DNA of 64,000 nucleotides from Chitinophagaceae bacterium (GCA_016787065.1 JAEUVD010000028.1:92993-156992); one strand, 5' to 3'; positions 46,773 through 57,400 are shown, counted from the stretch's first letter. Notes: a model not told the origin generated them from the letters alone. Made by a program: numbers and translations.

Positions 46773-47990
46773 ATGTTAAATCAAGAATTCAAAGTACCGG
46801 CCTCCTTAACCAAAACCAGTTGGGTTTTGATAGCGTTAGGAGTAATCGGACTGATCTATGGTGTTAGTGGTATGATGGGTGGTGACGATTTGGCTAAAAC
46901 ACAATTCTGGGCTACAATCATGCACAACAGTATTTTCTATTTACTGATTTCCGTAGCCAGTATCTTTATCTTAACGGCAACATCGTTAGCTCAAGGAGCT
47001 TGGATTGTTGCCTTCCGAAGAATACCGGAAGCAATTGCCGCTAATGTTTGGGTGTTTGCCATCATCGTGGGCGTTTTATTGTTGTCGTTTGTTTGGACCA
47101 ATAATACACATATCTACTCTTGGCTCGATCCTAATTTCAACCCAAAAGATAATCCGTTGAATGGTTTAAAGAATTTCTTTTTAAGTAAAGGGTTCTTCAC
47201 CTTCTGGACTGTCGCCGTTCTCTTGTTATGGAGTTTATTCGGAATTAAAATGCGTCAGCTTTCAATCCGTCAGGATTCAGAACCAAAAGGAAGTACTAAA
47301 ACCTATTGGAAGAATTTTAATGTTTCAGCCGGATTTGCTTTGGTATTTGCATTAAGCTTGGCTTCAACTATACCTTGGCTATGGATCATGAGTATCGATT
47401 CACATTGGTTCTCTACCATGTTTAGCTGGTACAATTTTGCTTCATCTTTTGTAAGCGGTATGAGTATGATTATGCTTTGGATTTTATTCTTGAAGCGTAA
47501 AGGTTATATGGGTCATGTGTTAGAAGAGCATGTGCATGATGTAGGTAAATTCATGTTTGCCTTCTCAATCTTCTGGACGTATTTGTGGTTCTCTCAATAT
47601 ATGTTGATTTGGTATGCCAACATTCCGGAAGAAACCGTGTACTTCCAAATTCGTCAGAATGGACCATACAAATTCTTCTATTACCTCAATTTCATTTTAA
47701 ATTTCGTAGCGCCAATTCTGATTTTAATGCCACGTCCTAACAAACGAAACTACTTTGTGGTTTCTTTAGTAGCTATCATTATTATCTTCGGACATTGGAT
47801 CGATTTCTTTCAAATGATTATGCCTGGTACAGTTCAAGAACATTGGGAAAAACCGTTGGTGATGGGTCTATTAATAACCTGTGGTTTTGCCGGTTTACTG
47901 ATGCAATTAGTTTCAAGAACCTTAACGAAGGCGCCATTGACACCACAAAATCATCCATTCTTAAAAGAAACCATTATTCACATAAGCTAA
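46773..47990 (+). CDS. actF: Alternative complex III membrane subunit ActF
   Basis: A 405-residue polytopic protein with about ten membrane helices, similar to ActC in fold but without its full set of quinone-binding residues. Conserved pieces include FWATIMHNSIFYLLISVA, FSIFWTYLWFSQYMLIWYANIPEE and GHWIDFFQMIMPG. It is the last subunit of alternative complex III and lies 14 bases before the oxidase subunit II gene, so the complex and oxidase are probably made from one transcript. Confidence 0.94.
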   Translation: MLNQEFKVPASLTKTSWVLIALGVIGLIYGVSGMMGGDDLAKTQFWATIMHNSIFYLLISVASIFILTATSLAQGAWIVAFRRIPEAIAANVWVFAIIVGVLLLSFVWTNNTHIYSWLDPNFNPKDNPLNGLKNFFLSKGFFTFWTVAVLLLWSLFGIKMRQLSIRQDSEPKGSTKTYWKNFNVSAGFALVFALSLASTIPWLWIMSIDSHWFSTMFSWYNFASSFVSGMSMIMLWILFLKRKGYMGHVLEEHVHDVGKFMFAFSIFWTYLWFSQYMLIWYANIPEETVYFQIRQNGPYKFFYYLNFILNFVAPILILMPRPNKRNYFVVSLVAIIIIFGHWIDFFQMIMPGTVQEHWEKPLVMGLLITCGFAGLLMQLVSRTLTKAPLTPQNHPFLKETIIHIS

Positions 47991-48004
47991 AATAGAAAAG
48001 TAAT

Positions 48005-49063
48005 ATGTCTGGATTTTTGATACTTTGTTTAATCGGCCTCATTTATGTGGTGCTCTATCAGATTTCACGTTCGAGTGAAATGGTAGCAACCATTCAAGGG
48101 GAAGAGGTTTTCGATAAGAAACGTAATAAGATATTAGCTTGGAGCATGATGGTGGTTTGGGCTGCATTGATGATAGGCTTCTATTATTGTCATCAATACA
48201 TGATGCCGAAAATCAACTTGATTCCTGCATCCGATCATGGTGAATCGTATGAGAGCATGTTTTTGGTAACCTTAATCATGACGGGTATCGTATTTCTTAT
48301 TACCCAATTCCTGTTGTTCTGGTTTGCCTATAAGTACAGAAAAAGTGATACGCGTAAAACGCATTACTTCGCTCATAGTAATAAATTAGAAATGATTTGG
48401 ACCATTGTACCTGCCGTTGCCATGGCGGTATTAGTTGCGGTTGGTTTGAAATCTTGGTTTAAAATGACCGACCCGGCTCCACAAGGCGCTATGCAAGTAG
48501 AAGTGGTTGGTAAACAATTCAACTGGATTTCACGTTACCCTGGTAAAGATGGAAAGCTTGGTTCGAGAAACTACAAGAACATTAGCGACCAAGATAATTT
48601 GTTAGGATTGAACTGGAATGATAAAGATAATAAGGATGATATTCTTATACCAAACGGAGAAATACACTTGGTAAAAGGGAAACCCGTTGAATTTATAATT
48701 GGCTCTCGTGATGTAATTCATGATGTTGGTTTGTCGCATTTCAGAATGAAAATGGATGCTGTACCCGGTATTACGTCAAGAATTTGGTTTACACCTACCA
48801 TCACTACACGTGAAATGCAGGAAAAAACCAAGAATCCTAATTTCGTTTACGAACTTTCTTGCGACCAAATGTGTGGTAAAGGGCATTACGCGATGCGAGC
48901 TATTATCATAGTTGAAACGCAGGCTGAATTTGATGCTTGGATGGCGAAACAACAACCATACTATGTTCAAACACATCCTGAAGCAGCACCGGCAGTTCCT
49001 GCAACAACACCTGCTGAAGCGGCCAAGGATACAGTGAAGAAACTTACAATGAATAATAATTAA
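48005..49063 (+). CDS. ctaC: Cytochrome c oxidase subunit II
   Basis: A 352-residue protein with an N-terminal membrane hairpin plus one or two extra helices and a periplasmic cupredoxin domain. The CuA-binding motif CxxxCxxxHxxM is present (SCDQMCGKGHYAMR, near residues 284-297), with the upstream His in VIHDVGLSHFRM. No CxxCH heme motif is fused, unlike caa3-type subunits, so electrons must come from a separate cytochrome, for example ActE. The C-terminus is an Ala/Pro-rich tail. It is followed after 10 bases by subunit I. Confidence 0.96.
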   Translation: MSGFLILCLIGLIYVVLYQISRSSEMVATIQGEEVFDKKRNKILAWSMMVVWAALMIGFYYCHQYMMPKINLIPASDHGESYESMFLVTLIMTGIVFLITQFLLFWFAYKYRKSDTRKTHYFAHSNKLEMIWTIVPAVAMAVLVAVGLKSWFKMTDPAPQGAMQVEVVGKQFNWISRYPGKDGKLGSRNYKNISDQDNLLGLNWNDKDNKDDILIPNGEIHLVKGKPVEFIIGSRDVIHDVGLSHFRMKMDAVPGITSRIWFTPTITTREMQEKTKNPNFVYELSCDQMCGKGHYAMRAIIIVETQAEFDAWMAKQQPYYVQTHPEAAPAVPATTPAEAAKDTVKKLTMNNN

Positions 49064-49073
49064 TTAAGATAAC

Positions 49074-50903
49074 ATGGGAAACGCAGCATCTATACATACG
49101 CATGAAGTACATACGCATCATGATCATGCCCATGATCATGGCGACCATCATGCACACCATGAACATAAACAACATTTCCTAACGAAATACGTTTTCAGTC
49201 AGGATCATAAAATTATCTCCCGACAGTTTTTAATCACCGGAATTTTCTGGGCACTTGCGGGTGGCTTGATGTCGGTGTTCTTTCGTTTACAATTAGGTTT
49301 TCCTTCCGATACCTTCCCGATTCTAGAGAAATTCTTAGGTGATTGGGCACGTGGCGGAAAAATGGATCCTGAAATTTATTATGGTTTAGTTACGATTCAC
49401 GGAACCGTGTTGGTGTTCTTCGTATTAACCGGTGGTTTGAGTGGAACCTTTAGTAACTTCCTTATACCACTTCAAATTGGTGCTCGGGATATGGCCTCGC
49501 CTTTCCTTAACATGCTTTCATACTGGTTCTTTGCTGTAGCCGGTGTAATCATGTTCTGCTCTTTGTATATTAATACCGGCCCGGCATCTGGTGGTTGGAC
49601 TACCTATCCTCCATTAAGTGCCTTGAAAGAAGCCTCTATGGGTTCTGGTTTGGGTATGGATTTATGGCTTATTAGTATGGCGTTGTTTATCGTTTCTTCC
49701 TTACTCGGAGGATTGAATTATATCGTTACCATTCTTAACATGCGTACCAAGGGTATGAGTATGAAGCGTTTGCCGCTTACGATTTGGGCCTTCTTATTCA
49801 CGGCCGTACTTGGAGTTCTTTCTTTCCCTGTATTATTATCGGCTGCGGTATTATTATTATTCGATCGTCATGCGGGAACAAGTTTCTACATTTCGGAAGT
49901 ATTCATTGCCGGTAAAGCATTGCCGAATATTGGTGGATCAGCCATCTTGTATCAACACTTATTCTGGTTCTTAGGTCATCCTGAGGTATATATCATCATG
50001 TTACCTGCTATGGGTATGGCTTCTGAAATTCTATCAACCCATTCTCGTAAACCAATCTTTGGTTATTTCGCGATGATCTTATCGATGATAGGTATTACGG
50101 TATTAGCCTTCTTAGTATGGGCGCATCACATGTTCGTTACAGGTATGAGTCCGTTCTTAGGTGGAATATTCGTGTTGTTAACCTTATTGATTGCTATTCC
50201 ATCAGCGGTAAAAGTGTTTAACTGGTTAACTACCATTTGGCGTGGAAATATTCGATTTACCGTTCCGATGTGTTTCGGTTTAGGATTTGTTTCCTTGTTC
50301 ATATCAGGAGGACTTACGGGATTATTTCTTGGTAACTCAGCCCTTGATATTCACTTACACGATACGTATTTCGTAATTGCCCACTTCCATATTGTAATGG
50401 GTATTTCGGCCTTCTTTGGCATGTTCGCGGGTATCTATCATTGGTTCCCGAAAATGTATGGTCGCTTCATGAATAACACGATGGGTTATATTCATTTCTT
50501 TATCACCTTCATCGGTTCTTATGTAATTTTCTGGCCAATGCACTACGAAGGTATTGCTGGTATGCCGCGCCGTTACTATGAATATGGTGCTTGGGAATCA
50601 TTCAAACAATTTGCTGAATTAAATCAGATGATTAGTATCGCGGCGATTGTGGTGTTCTTCGCTCAAATATTATTTGTGTTCAATTACTTTGTAAGTATTT
50701 GGAAAGGGAAGAAATTAACCGATCCGAATCCTTGGAATGCGAATAGTTTGGAATGGACAGCGCCAATACATCCTGGTCATGGTAACTGGGACGGAGAAAT
50801 TCCTGAAGTGCATCGTTGGGCTTATGATTATAAAGATGATGGTAATGGAAATGATTTCATTCCTCAACACATCCCGTTACGTCCGGGTGAGGATGGCCAT
50901 TAA
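49074..50903 (+). CDS. ctaD: Cytochrome c oxidase subunit I
   Basis: A 609-residue polytopic heme-copper oxidase catalytic subunit. The conserved motifs are present: WFLGHPEVYIIMLP (His-Tyr cross-link and CuB ligand, near residue 301), HHMF (near 350) and HDTYFVIAHFHIVMG (heme a and a3 ligands, near 428). The first 34 residues hold 14 histidines, an unusual extension. It lies 10 bases after ctaC and is followed by a terminator-like hairpin before ctaB. No subunit III gene follows in the window. Confidence 0.97.
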   Translation: MGNAASIHTHEVHTHHDHAHDHGDHHAHHEHKQHFLTKYVFSQDHKIISRQFLITGIFWALAGGLMSVFFRLQLGFPSDTFPILEKFLGDWARGGKMDPEIYYGLVTIHGTVLVFFVLTGGLSGTFSNFLIPLQIGARDMASPFLNMLSYWFFAVAGVIMFCSLYINTGPASGGWTTYPPLSALKEASMGSGLGMDLWLISMALFIVSSLLGGLNYIVTILNMRTKGMSMKRLPLTIWAFLFTAVLGVLSFPVLLSAAVLLLFDRHAGTSFYISEVFIAGKALPNIGGSAILYQHLFWFLGHPEVYIIMLPAMGMASEILSTHSRKPIFGYFAMILSMIGITVLAFLVWAHHMFVTGMSPFLGGIFVLLTLLIAIPSAVKVFNWLTTIWRGNIRFTVPMCFGLGFVSLFISGGLTGLFLGNSALDIHLHDTYFVIAHFHIVMGISAFFGMFAGIYHWFPKMYGRFMNNTMGYIHFFITFIGSYVIFWPMHYEGIAGMPRRYYEYGAWESFKQFAELNQMISIAAIVVFFAQILFVFNYFVSIWKGKKLTDPNPWNANSLEWTAPIHPGHGNWDGEIPEVHRWAYDYKDDGNGNDFIPQHIPLRPGEDGH

Positions 50904-50928
50904 TTGAAATAAATGAATGTATTATATA

Positions 50929-50960
50929 AAAATTCCGATAATTATCGTCGGAATTTTTTT
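50929..50960 (+). terminator. Intrinsic terminator after the act/cta run
   Basis: AAAATTCCGA (50929-50938) pairs with TCGGAATTTT (50948-50957) and the T-tract runs to 50960. It lies 26 bases after the ctaD stop and only 16 bases before the ctaB start, so ctaB may be expressed partly by read-through. Confidence 0.75.
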
Positions 50961-50975
50961 CATTAAGAAGGAAAG

Positions 50976-51839
50976 GTGAAACAACGAGTTCGAGATTATC
51001 TGCAATTAATAAAGCTAAACCTGAGTTTACTGGTTTTAGCCTCTTGTTTGGTAGGCTATATCATAGTTCCGGAAGTGGAGGTGAGTGTAATGAAGTTAGT
51101 GTGGTTATTCGCAGGAGGACTTTTAGTTACAGGAGCTGCTAATGCGAGTAATCAATTATTGGAGAGAGACTCCGATGCAATGATGAAACGAACCAAAGAT
51201 CGTCCGTTGCCGGATGCACGGATTAGTCATATCGAAGCCATTTTATTTATAGTTATCGCACTCACAGCGGGTTGTTATATTCTTTTCAAACAATTTAATT
51301 TCTTATCTGCTAGTTTGGCACTGTTGAGTTATGCCTTATATACATTTGCTTATACGCCCCTAAAAAAGGTATCGGCGGTGGCGGTATTGGTTGGAGCCAT
51401 ACCCGGTTCATTACCATGTTTAATTGGATGGGCTGCCGGCACCAATCATATTTGGAGTTTAGCCGGGTGGACCTTGTTTTTACTCCAATTTTTCTGGCAG
51501 TTTCCGCATTTCTGGGCTATTGCCTGGTTGTCGCACGAAGAATACCAAAAGGCCGGCATGAATTTATTACCTCGTGGTGAAAAGCTAGGGCCTTATACGG
51601 CCATGCAATGTTTTACTTACAGTGCGGTATTGGTGCCTATGGGTTTATTACCTGCGGTGGTTGGATTAGGTGGCTGGATATCCTCGGTAGGATGTATTTT
51701 GGCTGCACTATGGATGTGTTACAACTCCTATATGTTCATCAAGGAACATACCGATGCGCGCGCCCGCAAGGTAATGTTCGCATCGTTTGTTTATTTGCCG
51801 GTTGTGTTATTAGTATTGGTGTTGGATAAGTATTTGTAG
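50976..51839 (+). CDS. ctaB: Protoheme IX farnesyltransferase (heme O synthase)
   Basis: A 287-residue polytopic prenyltransferase of the UbiA family that adds farnesyl to heme B to make heme O for the oxidase. Motif NQLLERDSDAMMKRTKDRPLP with the Asp-rich prenyl-diphosphate site is present near residues 60-80, and a second Asp/Glu site in the helical loops follows. The start is GTG 50976, preceded by AAGAAGGAAAG, a reasonable purine-rich ribosome binding site. It follows ctaD across a terminator hairpin. Confidence 0.95.
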   Translation: MKQRVRDYLQLIKLNLSLLVLASCLVGYIIVPEVEVSVMKLVWLFAGGLLVTGAANASNQLLERDSDAMMKRTKDRPLPDARISHIEAILFIVIALTAGCYILFKQFNFLSASLALLSYALYTFAYTPLKKVSAVAVLVGAIPGSLPCLIGWAAGTNHIWSLAGWTLFLLQFFWQFPHFWAIAWLSHEEYQKAGMNLLPRGEKLGPYTAMQCFTYSAVLVPMGLLPAVVGLGGWISSVGCILAALWMCYNSYMFIKEHTDARARKVMFASFVYLPVVLLVLVLDKYL

Positions 51840-51854
51840 AATGCAATTACAACA

Positions 51855-52077
51855 ATTACTGTCAGAATCACGGATGAATCCACGGAAGCCTCGGATGTCA
51901 CAGATGAATGCAATTCAACTATTCATCTGTGCAATCCATTACATCCGTTTTTATCCGTGGTTCAGACAGTAATTAATGTCAGCATCACGGATGAATTCAC
52001 GGAAGCCTCGGATGTCACAGATGAATGCAAGTTTCGCATCAGTGCAATCCATTTCATCCGTTTTTATCCGTGTTCTA
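51855..52077. repeat. Two copies of a 119-base palindromic intergenic repeat
   Basis: Copy 1 is 51855-51973. Its ends, ATTACTGTC and GACAGTAAT, are inverted repeats, followed inside by CACGGAT versus ATCCGTG. Copy 2 runs on directly to about 52077 but lacks the right terminal GACAGTAA. The inner core differs: copy 1 has CAATTCAACTATTC and copy 2 has CAAGTTTCGCATC. Copies 3-6 lie at 53950-54380. Confidence 0.85.
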
Positions 52078-52244
52078 ATAATCCATTATCCCGTTATTAT
52101 AATTTCTTCAAAAGCACTACATCGAAAAAGTAAATTAGGCAAGGCAAAATGGTTTAAAGAAGACTTTTTATTTCTAAGGCGAATGATTACATTTATGACT
52201 GTAAAGGGTAAAAGCTTTTACGAAAATCATTTAAAAGATGTATT

Positions 52245-52385
52245 ATGAAACAAATTTTGATACTGGCATACAAGAAGCTCTCTAGAAGCCAATATACTGA
52301 GTTGGTGCTATTGTTTGATTGCATTTACGGAGAACAATTCGGCACTTCGGATTACTTTACAGGTAAATTTATTATTGAAAGATGA
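52245..52385 (+). CDS. Possible small protein coupled to the downstream T9SS gene
   Basis: A 46-residue frame, starting MKQILILAYKKLSRSQ and ending GKFIIER. Its ATG overlaps the TGA of a preceding frame and its TGA overlaps the ATG at 52382. Such ATGA junctions are typical of translational coupling, but the frame is short, matches no family I know, and the 5' part of the preceding frame lies in repeat DNA. It may be chance. Confidence 0.25.
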   Translation: MKQILILAYKKLSRSQYTELVLLFDCIYGEQFGTSDYFTGKFIIER

Positions 52386-53932
52386 AATTAGTAACACAGC
52401 AAAACATAGTGGTACTAATGATTGTATTACTATTTAACCAAAAAGTCTTATCACAGGATAATTTGAGAAATCAAAATTGGGTCATTGGTATGTCACCAAT
52501 GGTAAATTTTTCTTTTCAAGGTAATCTAAGTATTAATAATTCAATGGGTTCGTTACCAGGAGGTTTCGACAATTCCTGTATATCGGATGTTGACGGTAAT
52601 TTTCTTTTTGTAGATATAGGGTTTGGTATTTTTGATAAGAGCGGTTTGCTTTTAGATAATAGTAAGGATATAAATTGTCCTTATGGAGATTCGTTAGCCA
52701 AATTTTTATCTCACATGGCACGCACTCCACAAACCTCAATTATTCTTCCTAAGAAGGGCCAAGAGTATTATGTTATCAGCACCGGCATGAGCGATAGTGT
52801 AGCTTCAGATTTAATAGAGAATGCTAATTACCAAGGCTATGATGTGTTGAATTATAGTGTAGTGGATATGAACTTGAATAATGGACTAGGTGGAGTAACA
52901 ACCAAGAACAAAGTGCTGTTAGATAAACAACAATATGCCAATACAGCCTTAACAGCAGTACGACACGGGAATGGCAAAGATTGGTGGTTAGTGAAAGCGG
53001 ATTGTTGGAAACACCAGTATCAAACCTTCTTGGTTCAAGAAGACACGATACTAGGGCCTTATTATTATACATATCCGGATACGGTGAATTATTGGACTTA
53101 TTATAGTGAAATACATTTTAGTGATGATGGTAGTAAAATGGCTAGTAATATTCAGGTACAAACGTCCCAACCTTTGTCAACGAGTTATGCGTTGTACAAC
53201 AGATTGGATGTGTTTGATTTCGATCGTTGCAATGGTACTTTTAGCAATCAACATTTCTATGTGATTCCTAACGACACAACCAGTTATCCTTGGGAAGATG
53301 GTTTGGTAGGATTATGTTTTTCACCGAATAGCAAGCTGTTATACGGAATTAACACATATAACATATATCAAATTGATTTGAGTGATACCAATAGGTACAA
53401 TGCAATTCACATTCATGGCCCAGATGACAGTTTGAACGTATTTCCCAGTTATCACTCAGGCAAATGTGGTCCTGATGGTAAATTGTACATAGGTAATTTT
53501 GATGGAACGCGCAATGCGATGAGTTATATCAACGATCCAAATGAACGAGGTGCTGCCTGTAATTTTGTACCCAAGGGAATAATGCAACCGTACAACAATA
53601 ATTTATTGAATCCGCCTAATATGCCTAATTATGGTCTAGGATGGTTGCCAGGATGTGCTCCGGCATCAGTTCCTCTAACACCCTTACAGGCTGCATCTTT
53701 TTCGATTTATCCAAATCCTGCATCGAATTATCTTCAGTTAAGGTATAGTTCAACCACAACGGGACAATTCGTACTTTTCGATTTACTAGGTCACAAAGTT
53801 TTAGAGCAAGTATTACATGCGAATGAAATAGAAACCACGGTTAATGTTCAGCATTTACCTTCGGGATTATACACGTACAAAGTAAGCACCTTGAATAATG
53901 AACACCTAGTTGGTAAAATAACACTTAACTAG
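52382..53932 (+). CDS. Secreted propeller-like protein with type IX secretion sorting tail
   Basis: A 516-residue protein with a signal peptide (IVVLMIVLLFNQKVLSQ), a central beta-rich region with YVI and KLLYGI strands, like the periodic propellers of many Bacteroidota surface proteins, and a C-terminal T9SS type A sorting domain (SIYPNPASNYLQLRY, FVLFDLLGHKVLEQV, LPSGLYTYKVS). It is flanked on both sides by the palindromic intergenic repeats. No catalytic motif was recognised. Confidence 0.9.
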   Translation: MKLVTQQNIVVLMIVLLFNQKVLSQDNLRNQNWVIGMSPMVNFSFQGNLSINNSMGSLPGGFDNSCISDVDGNFLFVDIGFGIFDKSGLLLDNSKDINCPYGDSLAKFLSHMARTPQTSIILPKKGQEYYVISTGMSDSVASDLIENANYQGYDVLNYSVVDMNLNNGLGGVTTKNKVLLDKQQYANTALTAVRHGNGKDWWLVKADCWKHQYQTFLVQEDTILGPYYYTYPDTVNYWTYYSEIHFSDDGSKMASNIQVQTSQPLSTSYALYNRLDVFDFDRCNGTFSNQHFYVIPNDTTSYPWEDGLVGLCFSPNSKLLYGINTYNIYQIDLSDTNRYNAIHIHGPDDSLNVFPSYHSGKCGPDGKLYIGNFDGTRNAMSYINDPNERGAACNFVPKGIMQPYNNNLLNPPNMPNYGLGWLPGCAPASVPLTPLQAASFSIYPNPASNYLQLRYSSTTTGQFVLFDLLGHKVLEQVLHANEIETTVNVQHLPSGLYTYKVSTLNNEHLVGKITLN

Positions 53933-53949
53933 TTAGTGGAAACTTCTTG

Positions 53950-54380
53950 GCATCACGGATGAATCCACGGAAGCCTCAGATGTCACAGATGAATGCAAGT
54001 TTCGCATCCGTGCGATCTATTACATCCATTTTCATCCGTGATTCAGACAGTAATTAATGTCAGCATCACGGATGAATCCACGGAAGCCTCGGATGTCACG
54101 GATGAATGCAAGTTTCGCATCCGTGCAATCCATTACATCCGTTTTTATCCGTGGTTCAACACCCTTATAAGTATCACGGATAATACGAATTAAACGGAAG
54201 CCACAGATGCAATTCAACTATTCATCCGTGCGATCTATTACATCCATTTTTATCCGTGGTTCAGAAAGTAATTAATGTCAGAATCACGGATGAATCCACG
54301 GAAACCTCGGATGTCACAGATGAATGCAAGTTTCGCATCCGTGACATTCGTATTATCCGTTTTTATCCGTGGTTCAGACA
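53950..54380. repeat. Four further copies of the palindromic intergenic repeat
   Basis: Copies lie near 53950-54058, 54058-54156, 54168-54278 and 54279-54380. Each has ATCACGGATGAATCCACGG near the left and ATCCGTGGTTCAGA or ATCCGTGATTCAGA at the right; the TAATTAATG junction joins the units. The third of these (54168-54278) has the CAATTCAACTATTC core and a divergent left end; the others have the CAAGTTTCGCATC core. Together with the 51855 pair this gives six copies. They fill most of the 535-base gene-free stretch between 53932 and 54468. Confidence 0.85.
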
Positions 54381-54440
54381 TCAACAAGCAACAGCTTAGC
54401 CAAACCTGCAGTGATTGAGTTTTGAAGCACATTATAAACC

Positions 54441-54448
54441 TACTTTTG
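54441..54448 (+). promoter_or_regulatory. Candidate -7 box for the BNR giant gene
   Basis: TACTTTTG, an exact TAnnTTTG match, lies 19 bases before the ATG at 54468, just after the last palindromic repeat. A TTTG (54421-54424) stands upstream with 16-base spacing, shorter than the usual 19-21. Confidence 0.5.
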
Positions 54449-54467
54449 TAATCTAAATGCTACAACC

Positions 54468-57400
54468 ATGCGAAAAGTAATTCTCTCGGTAATACTTCTG
54501 TTCATTACATTTTCTTCTTTTGCTCAAATCGATCCGTTCGAATTAATGCAACGAACCGATTTAACCATCGATCAAATACAAACAGAGGCCGATAGCTGGT
54601 TTAAAATTCATGGTAAAGAACGAGGAAGCGGTTATAAACAATTTCAACGATGGTTGTATGAACGCAAGTTTCATATTGATGACAACGGCTATTTCATCGA
54701 TCCACAAACAGAATTCTCAGAAGCGCAAATTGCAGCTTCAAAAATGAATCAGATTGGAACAGCTTTCGGAACCAAAGCAGTGTCTGGCATTTGGTCGGAA
54801 CTCGGCCCAGCTAACTGGAATAAAACCTCCGGTTGGAATCCGGGTACAGGTAGGTTGGTTGCAATGGCAATTCACCCTTCGTCTCCTAATACTATTTATG
54901 TTGGCTCACCCGGTGGTGGCTTATGGAAAACAACCAATGGCGGTACTTCTTGGATTCCATTAACGGAATATAATTCGGTATGGCAGTATATCTACTCGAT
55001 TGCCATCGATCCATTAAATCAAAATATTGTTTACGCAGGAACAGGGAATGGCGGAAATCAAATTATCAAATCAACCGATGGTGGAAATAACTGGACCGTT
55101 CTTGGCTCCGGACCCACCAGTAATATTCGAAAAATTCTCATTCACCCCACGAATACCAATCTTGTTTTTGCCTGCGCCAATAACGGTATTTATCGTTCCA
55201 CCGATGGGGGAACAAGTTGGTCTCAGGTTCGAACCGGCGCTAAAGAGGATATTGAATTTAAACCGGGGAATACCAATATCATGTACGCATGTGGTTCTAC
55301 CGAAGTGGTTAAATCAACCGATGGTGGCGTAACTTGGAATCTGCTTGGTAACGCGGAAGGAATCACGAATACCGGACGAAGTTTCATTGCCGTTACGCCG
55401 GCTAATCCGGAGTATGTGTATATTGTTCAGGCAAGTGGTTCAGTGTTCGGGCGACTGTATAAATCTACGAATTCAGGAGTTAGTTTTAATACGATGGTGG
55501 TTGGTAATGCAACCAACGGAACAAATTATTTCGGTTATGAAACCGATGGTACCGGCACGAGCGGACAAGCAAGTCATGATATGGCGCTTGCCGTATCACC
55601 TAACAATGCAGAGGAAGTTCATCTTGCCGGAATTATCTGTTGGAAGTCAACGAATGGTGGTACATCGTTCACAGCAACCACAGCCTGGAGTTTGCCAAAC
55701 TCCGTTGGTTATAATCATGCTGATGTGCATGGATTAGAATTTGTAAATTCTACACTCTTCTCACTTTCCGATGGAGGCATTTATAAGAGTATCAATAATG
55801 CGGATGATTGGACCGATTTATCTTCCGGTTTAGGTATTCGTCAGTTTTATCGAATCGCTAGTAGTCCAACTAACGGTACTGTGCTTACCGGAGGGGCTCA
55901 GGATAATGGATCTGTTGCCAAACAATCTTCAGGAACTTGGGTAGATTGGCTAGGAGCTGATGGTATGGAGGGTTTGGTTAGTCCAACGAATCATTTGAAT
56001 CTTTGGGGTACGAGTCAGAACGGACAACTCTATCGTTCTACGAATGGTGGCAGTACGCGAACATCCTTGGCATCGATTACCGGAGGGGCCTGGGTAACAC
56101 CAATCGCTATTCATCCAACCAATGAAACTATTTTATTTGCCGGAGGAACAGCAGTATATAAATCAACCAATAGTGGTTCCACCTTTACTAATATTTCAGG
56201 CACTACCATTACGAACTCCTTGGTAGATTTAGCCATTGCACCTTCTAACGCAAACTATATTTATGCTTGCGAAGGAAGTAACTTGTATGTTACCACGAAT
56301 GGAGGCACATCTTGGTTAACCAAAACAGCTCCAGGTACGATTTCCGATATTTGCGTGAGTCCTACCAATCCTTCAAAAATCTGGATTACCTTAAGCGGTG
56401 GAACGGGTAGAGTACATGTATCAACCGATGCGGGTACTACGTTTACCAATATAACGCTTACCTTACCTTCTATTGCAGCGCGCTCTGTAGTAGTTGATAA
56501 TTCAACTGATGAGAAAATTTTTGTTGGAATGAGTATCGGCGTTTACACGTATAGCAATTCGAATCCATCTTGGATAGCCATGACCGACAATTTACCGCTG
56601 GTAGCTATTAATGAATTGGATATTCAATTTGCTACATCGAAACTACGGGTAGCCACTTACGGACGAGGCATTTGGGAAACTTCCATTGCCACTGTAGCAT
56701 GTTTAGCTCCTTCTTCTTTAGTAGCGAATGCCATTACAAATACGAGTGCAACCCTTGTGTGGGGCACCGTAAGTGGTGCAGTAAATTATTCAGTAGAATA
56801 TAAGGAGGCATCTTCTTCATCCTGGATTGTGTTAAGCGCAGCAACTACGGCAACATCGTACAACTTAACCGGATTAACCCAAGGTACTTCGTATGATTTT
56901 CGGGTAAAAACGAATTGTTCAGCTAGTAGTAGTTTTTATGCCTTAGCCCAGTTTACAACTACTGCTCCAATGCCGGCTTGTATAACCACATTGGAGCCAA
57001 ACGAAACATTAGCCACTGCTTTACCGGTTAATCAAAATACTACTATTTCAGCAGGCATCAGTTCAGCTACAGATATAGATTACTATTCCATCACCACTAC
57101 GTCTTATGTGAATTTTAATATCACACTTACTAATTTACCGTTCGATTACGACCTTGAATTACGTAATGCTGCAGGTACGCTTTTGGCTAGTAGTACACAG
57201 GGTGGAAGTAATAGTGAGTTAATTACGTTGAATACACAAGCACCCGGAACCTATTATATAGTTGTATTTGGTTACAATGGTGCATATAGTATTGCGCAAT
57301 GCTATGATTTGAATATTGGTACGGTAGTAACAAGTTCATGTACTATACCAACTTCATTAAGCACGACGAGTGTGGCAGGTACTTCAGCCACCGTTAGTTG

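Noticed and set aside
51976..52248. 90-residue frame beginning inside the palindromic repeat
   Set aside because: Its first half is repeat DNA also present in spacers elsewhere; only its last codons overlap the small frame at 52245.
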